This document shows, one piece after another, positions 15,368 to 23,142 of a DNA stretch of 64,000 bases (positions are counted from its first letter, which is position 1; each line of letters starts with the position of its first letter). Source of the stretch: JAWLHU01 sp041690255 (lineage in GTDB: Bacteria > Bacillota > Sulfobacillia > Symbiobacteriales > Symbiobacteriaceae); contig JAWLHU010000009.1 in assembly GCA_041690255.1 (NCBI GenBank), forward strand, positions 62,001-126,000. The letters run 5' to 3'. Both the position numbers and the translations under genes were made by a program. Below the pieces are notes generated by a model. It saw only the letters and a list, made by a program, of their open reading frames with translations, was not told the origin of the DNA and did not search any database.

Positions 15368-17137
15368 ATGGCCAAGAACAATCCCCCCAGCCAGGGGTCT
15401 GAGGCTGAACCGCGCGTCACCGTCGTCTCCAGTGAGCCAGCCTTCCGCCGCTACCTGATCGCGCCGCGCCGCACCATGGCTGCCCGCATGGCGGGAATCC
15501 AGCCCATGAGCGCCTCCGGGATGAACGGGATCATCTCGACCCTCGGTATCGATGTGGTCCGCCGGATTCAGCGGGAAGAGGGCGTCTTCGGGGCGCTGAG
15601 CGCCCAGGGAGAGGCGACCGACATCGTGGTGGCCAAGCTGGAGCCCATGCGGGCCGATCTGCTCCGGATGAGCGTCCCGCCCAACGTTGTGATCACCGAG
15701 GACGCCATGATCGACTATGGCTCCGCCGCTTTCGGACAGATCCCCTCGGTCCCGGCAGGGAGGGCGGTAGCCCGCAAGATCCGGTTCCAGGTGGTCGGCG
15801 CCGATGAGAGGCCGCTCCCCGGCCTCGAGGTACAGTTGACCGGCGACGGCTTCCCCTCTCACGGCGTCACCAATGACAAAGGCGAGGTGGAACTCGACCT
15901 GGTCACCCTGGGTGATCGCCCGCCCCGCTTGCTCTGGGTGAAGGCGAACCACTCGTACTGGGACCTCTACCTGACCACCCCCCGGGTCTCGGAGACCGGA
16001 CTGAACCGTGTGCAGATGCGCCCCTTCAGCGAGACGATCGACGGCTTCCCCGAGCGGTTCCGCTACGGCTGGGGGCAGAAGCTGATGGGGCTGCACGAGG
16101 CCCCGAAGGAGATCAACGGGGCGGGAGTCAAGATCGCCATCATCGACAGTGGCTGCGACAACAGCCATCCCCTGCTCTCCCACGTGAAGCTCGGGCAGGA
16201 CTACAGTGACGATGACCCGACCACCAGTTGGAACCAGGACCTGATCGGTCACGGAACCCACTGCGCCGGCATTATCACGGCACGCAGTGAGGATGAGAGC
16301 ATGATGCGCGGCTTCGCTCCCGAGGCGGAGATCCACATTCTGCGGGTCTTCCCGGGCGGCCGGTACAGCAACCTGGTGGAGGCGCTCCAGTACTGCATTG
16401 CCAACCAGATCGATGTCGTCAACATGAGCCTCGGCGGCGGCCCGGAGGTCAACGAGGTGGTCCAGGAGATGCTGGAGGCCGCGGCCAACAGCGGCATCGT
16501 CCTGATCGCGGCCGCCGGCAACTCCGGCGACGCCGTCAAGTTCCCGGCCAGCTCCCCCCATGTCATGGCGGTCGGAGCGATCGGCAGCCTGAACGACCTG
16601 CCCAACTCTGTCTGGGAGTGGAGCACGGTGCAGGACGGTCTGAAGACGACCGAGGGGATCTTCTCCCCGCAGTTCTCCTGCTACGGGCCGAAGATCTCGG
16701 TCTGCGCCCCCGGTGTGGCCATCGTCTCGACCGTGCCCGGCGGCTTCAAATCCGACTCGGGGACATCCATGGCCGCCCCCCATGTGACCGGCCTGGCAGC
16801 GCTGCTCCTGGCCCACCATCCGATCTTCCACTCGACCCATCGGGAGCGGAACATCCACCGGGTGGAGGCGCTCTTTGAGTTGATCCGCCGGATCTCCAAG
16901 CCCCTCCCCTTCGGGTATCGCTCCGGCCTCGGCATGCCTTACCTCGGCGCCATTCTGCGCGAGTTGACCGGGCACCCGGCAGAGGTGACGGCGCCGGTGC
17001 CGCAGAGCGCCATGCCCGGGATGGCACAGATGCTGCACCAGCCAGCCCTGCAGGTCGCCTCCGCCTATGCGGGGCTCACCCCTCAAGGCATGGTCGGCGG
17101 CCAGATCGTCGTCCCCCAGTACTACCGGATCCGCTGA
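15368..17137 (+). CDS. Subtilisin-like serine protease (S8 family), no export signal
   Basis: The 589-residue protein has an N-terminal region to about 130, a segment resembling a carboxypeptidase-regulatory or Ig-like fold (about 137-220, PLPGLEVQLTGDGFPSHGVT) and a complete S8 domain: Asp260 (IAIIDSGCDN), His295 (GHGTHCAGI), Asn385 (AAAGNSG) and Ser467 (SGTSMAAPH). I see no signal peptide, so it acts in the cytoplasm or leaves by another route. The tail (about 545-589) is Pro/Gln/Met-rich and carries LTPQGMVGGQ near 571-580, matching the APQGVVGGLIG unit of the repeat protein upstream. The start at 15368 has GAGGAGGAG upstream. Confidence 0.92.
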   Translation: MAKNNPPSQGSEAEPRVTVVSSEPAFRRYLIAPRRTMAARMAGIQPMSASGMNGIISTLGIDVVRRIQREEGVFGALSAQGEATDIVVAKLEPMRADLLRMSVPPNVVITEDAMIDYGSAAFGQIPSVPAGRAVARKIRFQVVGADERPLPGLEVQLTGDGFPSHGVTNDKGEVELDLVTLGDRPPRLLWVKANHSYWDLYLTTPRVSETGLNRVQMRPFSETIDGFPERFRYGWGQKLMGLHEAPKEINGAGVKIAIIDSGCDNSHPLLSHVKLGQDYSDDDPTTSWNQDLIGHGTHCAGIITARSEDESMMRGFAPEAEIHILRVFPGGRYSNLVEALQYCIANQIDVVNMSLGGGPEVNEVVQEMLEAAANSGIVLIAAAGNSGDAVKFPASSPHVMAVGAIGSLNDLPNSVWEWSTVQDGLKTTEGIFSPQFSCYGPKISVCAPGVAIVSTVPGGFKSDSGTSMAAPHVTGLAALLLAHHPIFHSTHRERNIHRVEALFELIRRISKPLPFGYRSGLGMPYLGAILRELTGHPAEVTAPVPQSAMPGMAQMLHQPALQVASAYAGLTPQGMVGGQIVVPQYYRIR

Positions 17138-17236
17138 TCGGCTTGCTCCGCCTTCTCCCCCTCCGGGCCCCGGCCATCGCCGAACCCCGCCTGGAGGGGG
17201 ATTCCTGTCCCATCACACCGCCAGGAGGGACCTCCC

Positions 17237-18241
17237 ATGAAGACGGCCCCGGTCTATTTCCAAGTGAGCCCACAGATGCTCGCCCCCGGACTGACGTACG
17301 ACAGCCTGGAGAAGATCGTCACCGCGTTTGAGAACGGCCTGGCCGAGAAGATCAGCTCTCTAGCCTTCGTGGCCAAGTACAAGGCCAACGACGAGATCCC
17401 CGTCAAGAGCCCGTCCTACACCTCGCTCGGCCTTCGCTTCGACAAGCCGGTCTGCGGCGGCAGTCACGGCGATATCTCCCCCCTCCAGCTTTGTGATGCG
17501 GTTGTCGGCAAGTTGCGGGAGGCCAAGTTCCCGGCGCCGCTCTTCGCTGTGGTCAACCACAACAGCGCCCACCACATCTCCTACCCGCTGGCTCAGTATG
17601 GCTTCGAGACCTTCGGCGGGAGCAGAAAGCGGGTCGTGATCAACTTTGACCAGCACGACGACTTCACGTCAAAGCCGAAAGAGGGGGTCATCCGCTGCAG
17701 CACCTGGGGCTGGTTCGTCACGAACGGATCCAAGACGCACGAAAACCCCCTGGCTCATGCCTATGTCACCATCGGTCAGGGAAAGGAACTCCCCAGTGCT
17801 GTGCAGGTCCATCTGAGCGGCAGGGGAAAGGTCGAACTGGATGCCCTTGCGGACAGCACGGACGAGCTGAACATCGAGAAACTCCTGTCCGCCATCCTGC
17901 ATCAGATCGATCCGCACAGCGATGGAAGCTGGGCCGACTGGGCCGTCTATCTCACCTTTGACCGGGACATGATGATCAGCAGTTGCACCCCGTACGGCGA
18001 TGGGCACTACACGCCGGACGTAGCCAGGGAGGCGGTCAAGCGGTGCCTGGCCCACCTCAATAAGGGAAGTGCCACGCTTGTTGGCTGCGACCTGATGGGC
18101 CTGCCGACCGGGGCGAGCGACGACGCTCCGAGCAACACGCCGCACCGGATCAATCCAGGCTCCGGACGGGTCGCATCCGACCTCTTTGCCCAGGCCGTCC
18201 AGGACTGCCTCGACCTCTACAAGGCGGTGACCGACTACTAG
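17237..18241 (+). CDS. Arginase/ureohydrolase-fold metal-dependent enzyme (divergent)
   Basis: The 334-residue protein has the ureohydrolase ligand pattern: NHNSAHHISYP with His112/His113 (as in GGDHS of arginase), INFDQHDDF with Asp138, His140 and Asp142 (the DAHxD motif), and YLTFDRDMM with Asp242 and Asp244 (the DxD motif). These would bind a two-metal centre hydrolysing a guanidino or amidino C-N bond. Overall similarity to arginase or agmatinase appears low, so the substrate may differ; deimination or trimming of protein or peptide side chains is a speculative option. CAGGAGGG lies before the ATG. It closes the protease cluster, 99 nt after the protease. Confidence 0.75.
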   Translation: MKTAPVYFQVSPQMLAPGLTYDSLEKIVTAFENGLAEKISSLAFVAKYKANDEIPVKSPSYTSLGLRFDKPVCGGSHGDISPLQLCDAVVGKLREAKFPAPLFAVVNHNSAHHISYPLAQYGFETFGGSRKRVVINFDQHDDFTSKPKEGVIRCSTWGWFVTNGSKTHENPLAHAYVTIGQGKELPSAVQVHLSGRGKVELDALADSTDELNIEKLLSAILHQIDPHSDGSWADWAVYLTFDRDMMISSCTPYGDGHYTPDVAREAVKRCLAHLNKGSATLVGCDLMGLPTGASDDAPSNTPHRINPGSGRVASDLFAQAVQDCLDLYKAVTDY

Positions 18242-18268
18242 GCCGCTGCTGCGTCGCCGCCACAAGAA

Positions 18269-18299
18269 GACCACCCGCCGGGCGCCCCGGTGGGTGGTC
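18269..18299. terminator. Bidirectional terminator hairpin
   Basis: GACCACCC pairs with GGGTGGTC, and an inner CCGGG/CCCGG extends the stem. It lies between the convergent arginase-like and MFS-fusion genes. Confidence 0.75.
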
Positions 18300-18306
18300 C
18301 ATCTAT

Positions 18307-20667
18307 TCAGTTTGCCGCCGGCGCATCTCCCCTTCGCTGCCGGCTCACGACCGCAAAGAGGAGCAGAGCCGTCAGGAGCGCCACCCCGATCACCCCTACA
18401 CCGGCGCTCCCCAGGATCGAGAGGCTGCTGAAGAGAACCGGACCGATCATGGAACCGATCTTCCGGACGTTCCGGTACCACCCCTCCGCCTGGTCGAGCC
18501 CGTACTCCAGGACCGGGCCAAGCTGCCGGAAGTACTGGCTGGCGGCGGTGGCCCCGAAGCTGTCGGCGCTGCTGAGGAGGAGCACCGCCCCGTATGCGGC
18601 GATCAGTGATCCACCCATGCCGAAGCCAACGAGGGCGGCGACCATTAACAGACCGGCAAGGAGAAGGCTTCCCCTTGGCCGGAACCGTCGTTCCAGCAGC
18701 CCGGTCAGCACCGGCCCAAGGTAGACCTGACAGAGCCCCTGCACGAGGAACCACCGTCCTACGGCGGCGGTGGAGAGGCCCATCCCCTGGGCAAAGACCG
18801 GGAAGAAGTAGTCCAGGAACATTAGGGCAGAAGCGGTCGGCATGACGACCAGGAGGAAGACCCGAAGTACCTGTGGATGGGTCAGGAAGCGTATCAGCGG
18901 GATGCTGGCCACCGGGGAATCCGGGGCCGGCGCCCTCCCTCCGCCGATCTGACCGCGGGAGATGGCGGCCAGCAACACCGCCAGGAAGAGCGGGGCGAGG
19001 GTGGCAAAGAAGACCCCGGCGAAACCGATCCGGTCGGCCAGCAAGGCACCCACGACCACGCCGCAGACCAGCCCGGCGCCATCGCCGGCGGTAAGGGCGA
19101 CCAGGCCGCTCGATCCCGCATCCTCCCCGGGCCGTCTCGCGGTGGCAATCGCCTGGAGCGAGATCATCAGCAGGCCCACGCTGGCGCCGGTGACAGCCCG
19201 CCCCAGCAGGAAGAGCAGGCTGCTCTTCGCCAGGCCGGAGAGAACGGCGCCGGCGGCCATGGTCGCCGCCCCCATGAAGAAGACCCGCCGCCCGCCATGC
19301 TCCGCCGTCAGCTTCCCAGCGATCAGGGAGAAGACGGCGCTGAGGAGCATCTCAATCGAGACGGCAGCGGCACCCACCCCTCCTTTGCTCAGCCACCCCA
19401 CGGGTGCGAACCCCTGGGCGGCCACCGGGACAAAGGTGGATGAGAACGTCATGGCGCTGAAAACGAAGAAGGCGAGCGGCCGGATGATCAACCCCTCCCG
19501 GTCGGACGGGGCCCCCTCCATGACTGCTGCCCCGATCCCACCGTGCAGCAGGAGCCGGAGCAGAAAGATCATCTCGACGAGAAAGACCAGACCTGTGACC
19601 AGCACCGTCAGGCTGTCGAGGATGATCTCCCGAAGCTGCCCTTGCTGATAGCTGCGGGAGAGGATGACAGCCAGGTGGGCCGGCTGGCCGGTGCTGTCCG
19701 CCCGCAGCGGTCGCAGGTGGCTCCACTCGGCATCATCCCCCGCCGGGCTCTCCCCCGCTCCCGGATCGGTGTCAGCCAGCGCCACGCCATCCGCCGAGAT
19801 GACCTGGATCCGGCCCAGGGCGGGCAGCGATTCGGTCATGCGGGCAAGGTACTCATCCAGTTGGTAGAGGCTGCTGTAGGGCACCCCGCGTGCCACCACC
19901 CCCTCCACGCTCTGCCCGATCGCCTCCGCGGCGATCGTCGCACCCTGTCTGGCCATGGAGAGATAGGCCTCCCGGAACAGGAGGTAGTTCTGTACACCGA
20001 AGAGGATCTGGGTCACGCCCAGGGTGACAATGGCGGCATGGACAAACCTGGTCGTCAGATCCCCCTGCGACCGGCGCCGCCTCACCAGCCAGAGGACGAC
20101 CAGCGACAGCCCGACCGTCGCAGCCAGGGCCAGGAGCAACAAGGAGTGGAACAGCTCCCGCCGGTAGGAGAGGGTCAGGCCGTCCACAGCCGCCCGCGGG
20201 GAGAGGAGGGCAAGGCTTCCCACCCAGGCGCCGCTGCGATCACGGATCGGCACAAAGAGCCAGTAATGATCCTGATCACGGTGGAAGGCATGGCCGACCG
20301 GATTGCCCGAAAAGGAGGTCTCACGGGCGATGGCCGCCGGCAAAGCCCCTGCCAGGTCGCCCCACTGATTGGCGACGTAGGAGCCATCGGCCAGGACCAA
20401 TCGGACCTCCTCCACATGGGCGGTCTGCGCCGCCCGCTGCAGCAGACCGGTGATCCCGTAGAACCGGGTCAGTTCCTTGCCGTAATGAAGGGCGTACTCG
20501 ATCTGGTCCACGCTCTCCCGGGAGGCCACGGCCTGGCTGGCCATGATCGCGGCCGTCTGGTTCTTCTGGAAGGACTGGATGTGGATCACACCCGTGAACC
20601 CCAGGACCACAGCGATCAGGGTGGTACAGGAGAGCAGGAGCGCCACGGTCATCCGCCGGCTTGCCAT
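18307..20667 (-). CDS. Two-sensor/MFS fusion membrane protein
   Basis: This 786-residue protein joins a receptor-like front to a transporter. A membrane segment (about 8-28) is followed by an extracytoplasmic Cache-like region (30-172), two membrane segments (about 173-196 and 207-231), a second extracytoplasmic region (232-350, with GRIQVISADGVALADTDP), another membrane segment, then a major facilitator domain (about 395-775). The MFS part contains VFSLIAGKLTAEHGGRRVFF, the loop between helices 2 and 3. It starts directly after the stop codon of the binding-protein gene, so the two are made together. A ligand-gated exporter or a transporter used as a receptor are both possible. Confidence 0.75.
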   Translation of the reverse strand: MASRRMTVALLLSCTTLIAVVLGFTGVIHIQSFQKNQTAAIMASQAVASRESVDQIEYALHYGKELTRFYGITGLLQRAAQTAHVEEVRLVLADGSYVANQWGDLAGALPAAIARETSFSGNPVGHAFHRDQDHYWLFVPIRDRSGAWVGSLALLSPRAAVDGLTLSYRRELFHSLLLLALAATVGLSLVVLWLVRRRRSQGDLTTRFVHAAIVTLGVTQILFGVQNYLLFREAYLSMARQGATIAAEAIGQSVEGVVARGVPYSSLYQLDEYLARMTESLPALGRIQVISADGVALADTDPGAGESPAGDDAEWSHLRPLRADSTGQPAHLAVILSRSYQQGQLREIILDSLTVLVTGLVFLVEMIFLLRLLLHGGIGAAVMEGAPSDREGLIIRPLAFFVFSAMTFSSTFVPVAAQGFAPVGWLSKGGVGAAAVSIEMLLSAVFSLIAGKLTAEHGGRRVFFMGAATMAAGAVLSGLAKSSLLFLLGRAVTGASVGLLMISLQAIATARRPGEDAGSSGLVALTAGDGAGLVCGVVVGALLADRIGFAGVFFATLAPLFLAVLLAAISRGQIGGGRAPAPDSPVASIPLIRFLTHPQVLRVFLLVVMPTASALMFLDYFFPVFAQGMGLSTAAVGRWFLVQGLCQVYLGPVLTGLLERRFRPRGSLLLAGLLMVAALVGFGMGGSLIAAYGAVLLLSSADSFGATAASQYFRQLGPVLEYGLDQAEGWYRNVRKIGSMIGPVLFSSLSILGSAGVGVIGVALLTALLLFAVVSRQRRGDAPAAN

Positions 20668-21870
20668 CTACATGCCCTCCTCTGGATCGAATCCGGCCAC
20701 GGTGGTGTAGATCTCGTCCGCGATCAGGAGCATGGGAAAGGGGAGCTTAAACCCCGTCCGCCGGGCCACCTCCAGGTTGACAGCCAGCTTGGGGATATCG
20801 TAGTAGACCTGGGGCAGCGTCCGCGGGCTTACGCCGTTCAGGACATGGGCGACCGTCTGCGCCCCGAAGAGGCCGATTCCGTCAAAGCCTTCACGGGCCA
20901 GGCTGACCAGGGCACCGAACCGCACCTCATCAGACCCGGTTTGGGAGAAGACCGGAATCCCACTGGCATGAAACGGTGCCAGAAGGTCCGGCAGTTGGGC
21001 CAGCTCCCACTTTCCCTGGGTCAGGTAGACCGCATCCACCTCCTGTGCGAGGTAGCCCGCGGCCTCCTGCATCTCGGCGTAGTACCGCTCATAGGCTGCC
21101 GGATCGCTCTCGGGCGAGGAGGCCGGCTCATCCACGTGGATGGAGACGACGTCAAAGCCCCGCTCCCGGGCCACGGCCATCACGTCGCTGATGCCGGCAT
21201 AGATCTGCCCGCGGGCCGTTCCCTCATAGATCAGACCAAGTCGCTCAAAGCGGGCCAGGTCGTGAAAGACCTGCAGTTGCCGCCGCCACCGGTCCGGGTC
21301 GAGGTGCGCCCAGACGTGATCCACCCCCGAGTCATCCACACTGCGGACGATCCCCGCTGCAAGGGCGTCGCTGGAGGCGAAGACCAGGGTCGGCACGGCA
21401 TGATCGGCCTGGGCCGCACGCTGCCCGGCCACCGTGCCCATGACCAGGAGAAGGTCGAACTCCCCCGCCTGGAGCCGCCGGACCAGCTCCGCAAAGGGCT
21501 CAGGGCCATCGCTGAGCGAGTAGTGCGCATCGGGCAGGAATTGCAGGTAGGGCCCCGGATCCGGGGAGGCAAGCCACTCCCAGAGCCCGCTGCTGTCGCT
21601 GACCCCCGGGAGGAAGCCCGGCTCCTTCGTCTTGTCCAGCCAGCCGAGCGCCTGAAGTCCTCGGATCAGGCCGTAGAGGGTGTAGGCATATTCAGGGTAG
21701 GGCTCCGTCTCCAGGTAGGCGACCCGCCAGGCCTTACCGGTCACGGGATTCAGCCCGGGGGTAACAGGGGGCTGGTCGCTACCGGCTGCCGGATTCCGCC
21801 CGGATAACCCAGACAGTAGGATCAGGAGCAGCAGAAGGATTCTCAGGGCCTGCCTCGCCACTCTGCGCAC
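20668..21870 (-). CDS. ABC transporter substrate-binding protein (ABC_sub_bind family)
   Basis: The 400-residue exported protein has an N-terminal hydrophobic signal (ILLLLLILLSGLSG) and a type I binding fold. WRVAYLETEPYPEYAYTLYG opens lobe 1, and FDLLLVMGTVAGQRAAQ and VPTLVFASSDAL follow, as in the family of YbbB/TrpX-like binding proteins. No ABC permease or ATPase is nearby; instead its stop codon abuts the start of the sensor/MFS fusion. The GTG start lies within the 3' end of alanine racemase (92-base overlap). It probably presents a ligand to the sensor domains of the partner protein. Confidence 0.8.
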   Translation of the reverse strand: MRRVARQALRILLLLLILLSGLSGRNPAAGSDQPPVTPGLNPVTGKAWRVAYLETEPYPEYAYTLYGLIRGLQALGWLDKTKEPGFLPGVSDSSGLWEWLASPDPGPYLQFLPDAHYSLSDGPEPFAELVRRLQAGEFDLLLVMGTVAGQRAAQADHAVPTLVFASSDALAAGIVRSVDDSGVDHVWAHLDPDRWRRQLQVFHDLARFERLGLIYEGTARGQIYAGISDVMAVARERGFDVVSIHVDEPASSPESDPAAYERYYAEMQEAAGYLAQEVDAVYLTQGKWELAQLPDLLAPFHASGIPVFSQTGSDEVRFGALVSLAREGFDGIGLFGAQTVAHVLNGVSPRTLPQVYYDIPKLAVNLEVARRTGFKLPFPMLLIADEIYTTVAGFDPEEGM

Positions 21871-23026
21871 CGCCCTTCCCCCCTTCCTCCGGATAGTGAT
21901 AGAACCGCGGGACCCGATCGCTGAGGAGCGTCAGACACTCCGTGTTCAGGGCCCCGATCCCGGCACGCTCCGCCACCTCAACTGGGGTAATTCGCTCTCC
22001 GCCCTGCTCACCGATCAGGACGACCTCATCGCCCGGCTGGGCCTCCGGGACCCCGGTCAGGTCGATCAGCAGCCGGTCCATCATCGCCCGGCCAAGAAAC
22101 GGCACCCGGCGCCCCCGGACCAGCACCTCGCCCTTCTCGAGGAAGAAGAGAAAGAGTCCGTCGGCGTAGCCCAGGGGCACCGTCCCGATCCGGAGCGATT
22201 CCGCCAGGGTCTCCGAACGGTGGGGGTATCCCGTCTGTGCCCCGGCAGGTCGGGAGTCGACGGCGTGCAGGCGCGCCTTCAGCGACATGACCGGCTTCAG
22301 GTCAACCTCAGGGTGATCCGGCAGCGGGGGCAGGCCGTAGAGCATCAGCCCGGGTCGGACCAGGTCGTAGTTGGAGGCGGCAGGAAGGGCAATGATCGCC
22401 GGGCTGCTGGCCGCGTGGCAGACCGGGACCGTCAGCCCCGCCTCCCGGAGGCTCTGCAGCAGCCGGTCGAACCGGTCACGCTCCGCCTCCGCCTCAGCCG
22501 AGGCGCCGCCGTAGGCGTGGATCAGGTGGGTGAAGACCCCGTCCACACGGAGCCCGTTCGCCTCGACGAGCCACCGCAGGGCCCTCAGGGCGCTCTCAGG
22601 CGGCAGGCCGATGCCCGCGCCGGAGAGATCGACCCGCAGGTGGACAGCGGCTACCCGTCCGAGCCGCAGCGCAGCAGCCTGAAGGGCACGGGCCATCTCC
22701 AGATCGTCGATGGATGTGGTCAGATCGTACGTAACCAGTTCCTCCGCCTCAGCCCGTTCGTTCGGACCCATCACCAGGATCGGGGCCGTAATGCCCCCTT
22801 CCCGCAACTGGGTCCCCTCCGCAGCGAAGGCGACCGCCAGGTGCCCTACCCCTTCCCTGACCAGGAACCGGGCCACCGGCATGGCCCCGTGTCCATAGGC
22901 GTTCGCCTTGACGACGGCCATGATCCCGGTCCCCGGTTCCACTCGCCTGCGAATGGTGCTCAGATTCTGGGCGAGGTGGTACATGTCGACCTCGGCCCAG
23001 ACCGGCCGATCGTGAAATCCCCTCAT
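21779..23026 (-). CDS. alr: Alanine racemase
   Basis: The 415-residue enzyme carries the PLP-lysine motif AVVKANAYGHGA (Lys40) and the family landmarks VRPGLMLYG and IGTVPLGYADG. It supplies D-alanine for peptidoglycan. The ATG at 23026 has AAGGAGGGG upstream; a start at 23059 would be inside that leader. The C-terminus is extended by about 40 Gly/Ser/Pro-rich residues beyond the normal end, and this tail overlaps the start of the binding-protein gene. Confidence 0.95.
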   Translation of the reverse strand: MRGFHDRPVWAEVDMYHLAQNLSTIRRRVEPGTGIMAVVKANAYGHGAMPVARFLVREGVGHLAVAFAAEGTQLREGGITAPILVMGPNERAEAEELVTYDLTTSIDDLEMARALQAAALRLGRVAAVHLRVDLSGAGIGLPPESALRALRWLVEANGLRVDGVFTHLIHAYGGASAEAEAERDRFDRLLQSLREAGLTVPVCHAASSPAIIALPAASNYDLVRPGLMLYGLPPLPDHPEVDLKPVMSLKARLHAVDSRPAGAQTGYPHRSETLAESLRIGTVPLGYADGLFLFFLEKGEVLVRGRRVPFLGRAMMDRLLIDLTGVPEAQPGDEVVLIGEQGGERITPVEVAERAGIGALNTECLTLLSDRVPRFYHYPEEGGKGGAQSGEAGPENPSAAPDPTVWVIRAESGSR

Positions 23027-23107
23027 TCTCCAGCCCCTCCTTCTCTCGTTGCCCCGCATGGGCTCCTACGTAGAAAGAGGCGCGCGGCCCATCAAAATAC
23101 AAAGGAA

Positions 23108-23133
23108 GGGACGACCCTGTTCCAGGTCGCCCC
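23108..23133 (-). terminator. Terminator after the amidase gene
   Basis: Read on the minus strand, GGGCGACC and GGTCG-rich arms form a stem with a 7-base loop, followed by a T-rich stretch (TTCCTTTGTATTTTG). It lies just beyond the amidase stop codon. Confidence 0.7.
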
Positions 23134-23142
23134 TCGCTCTAT

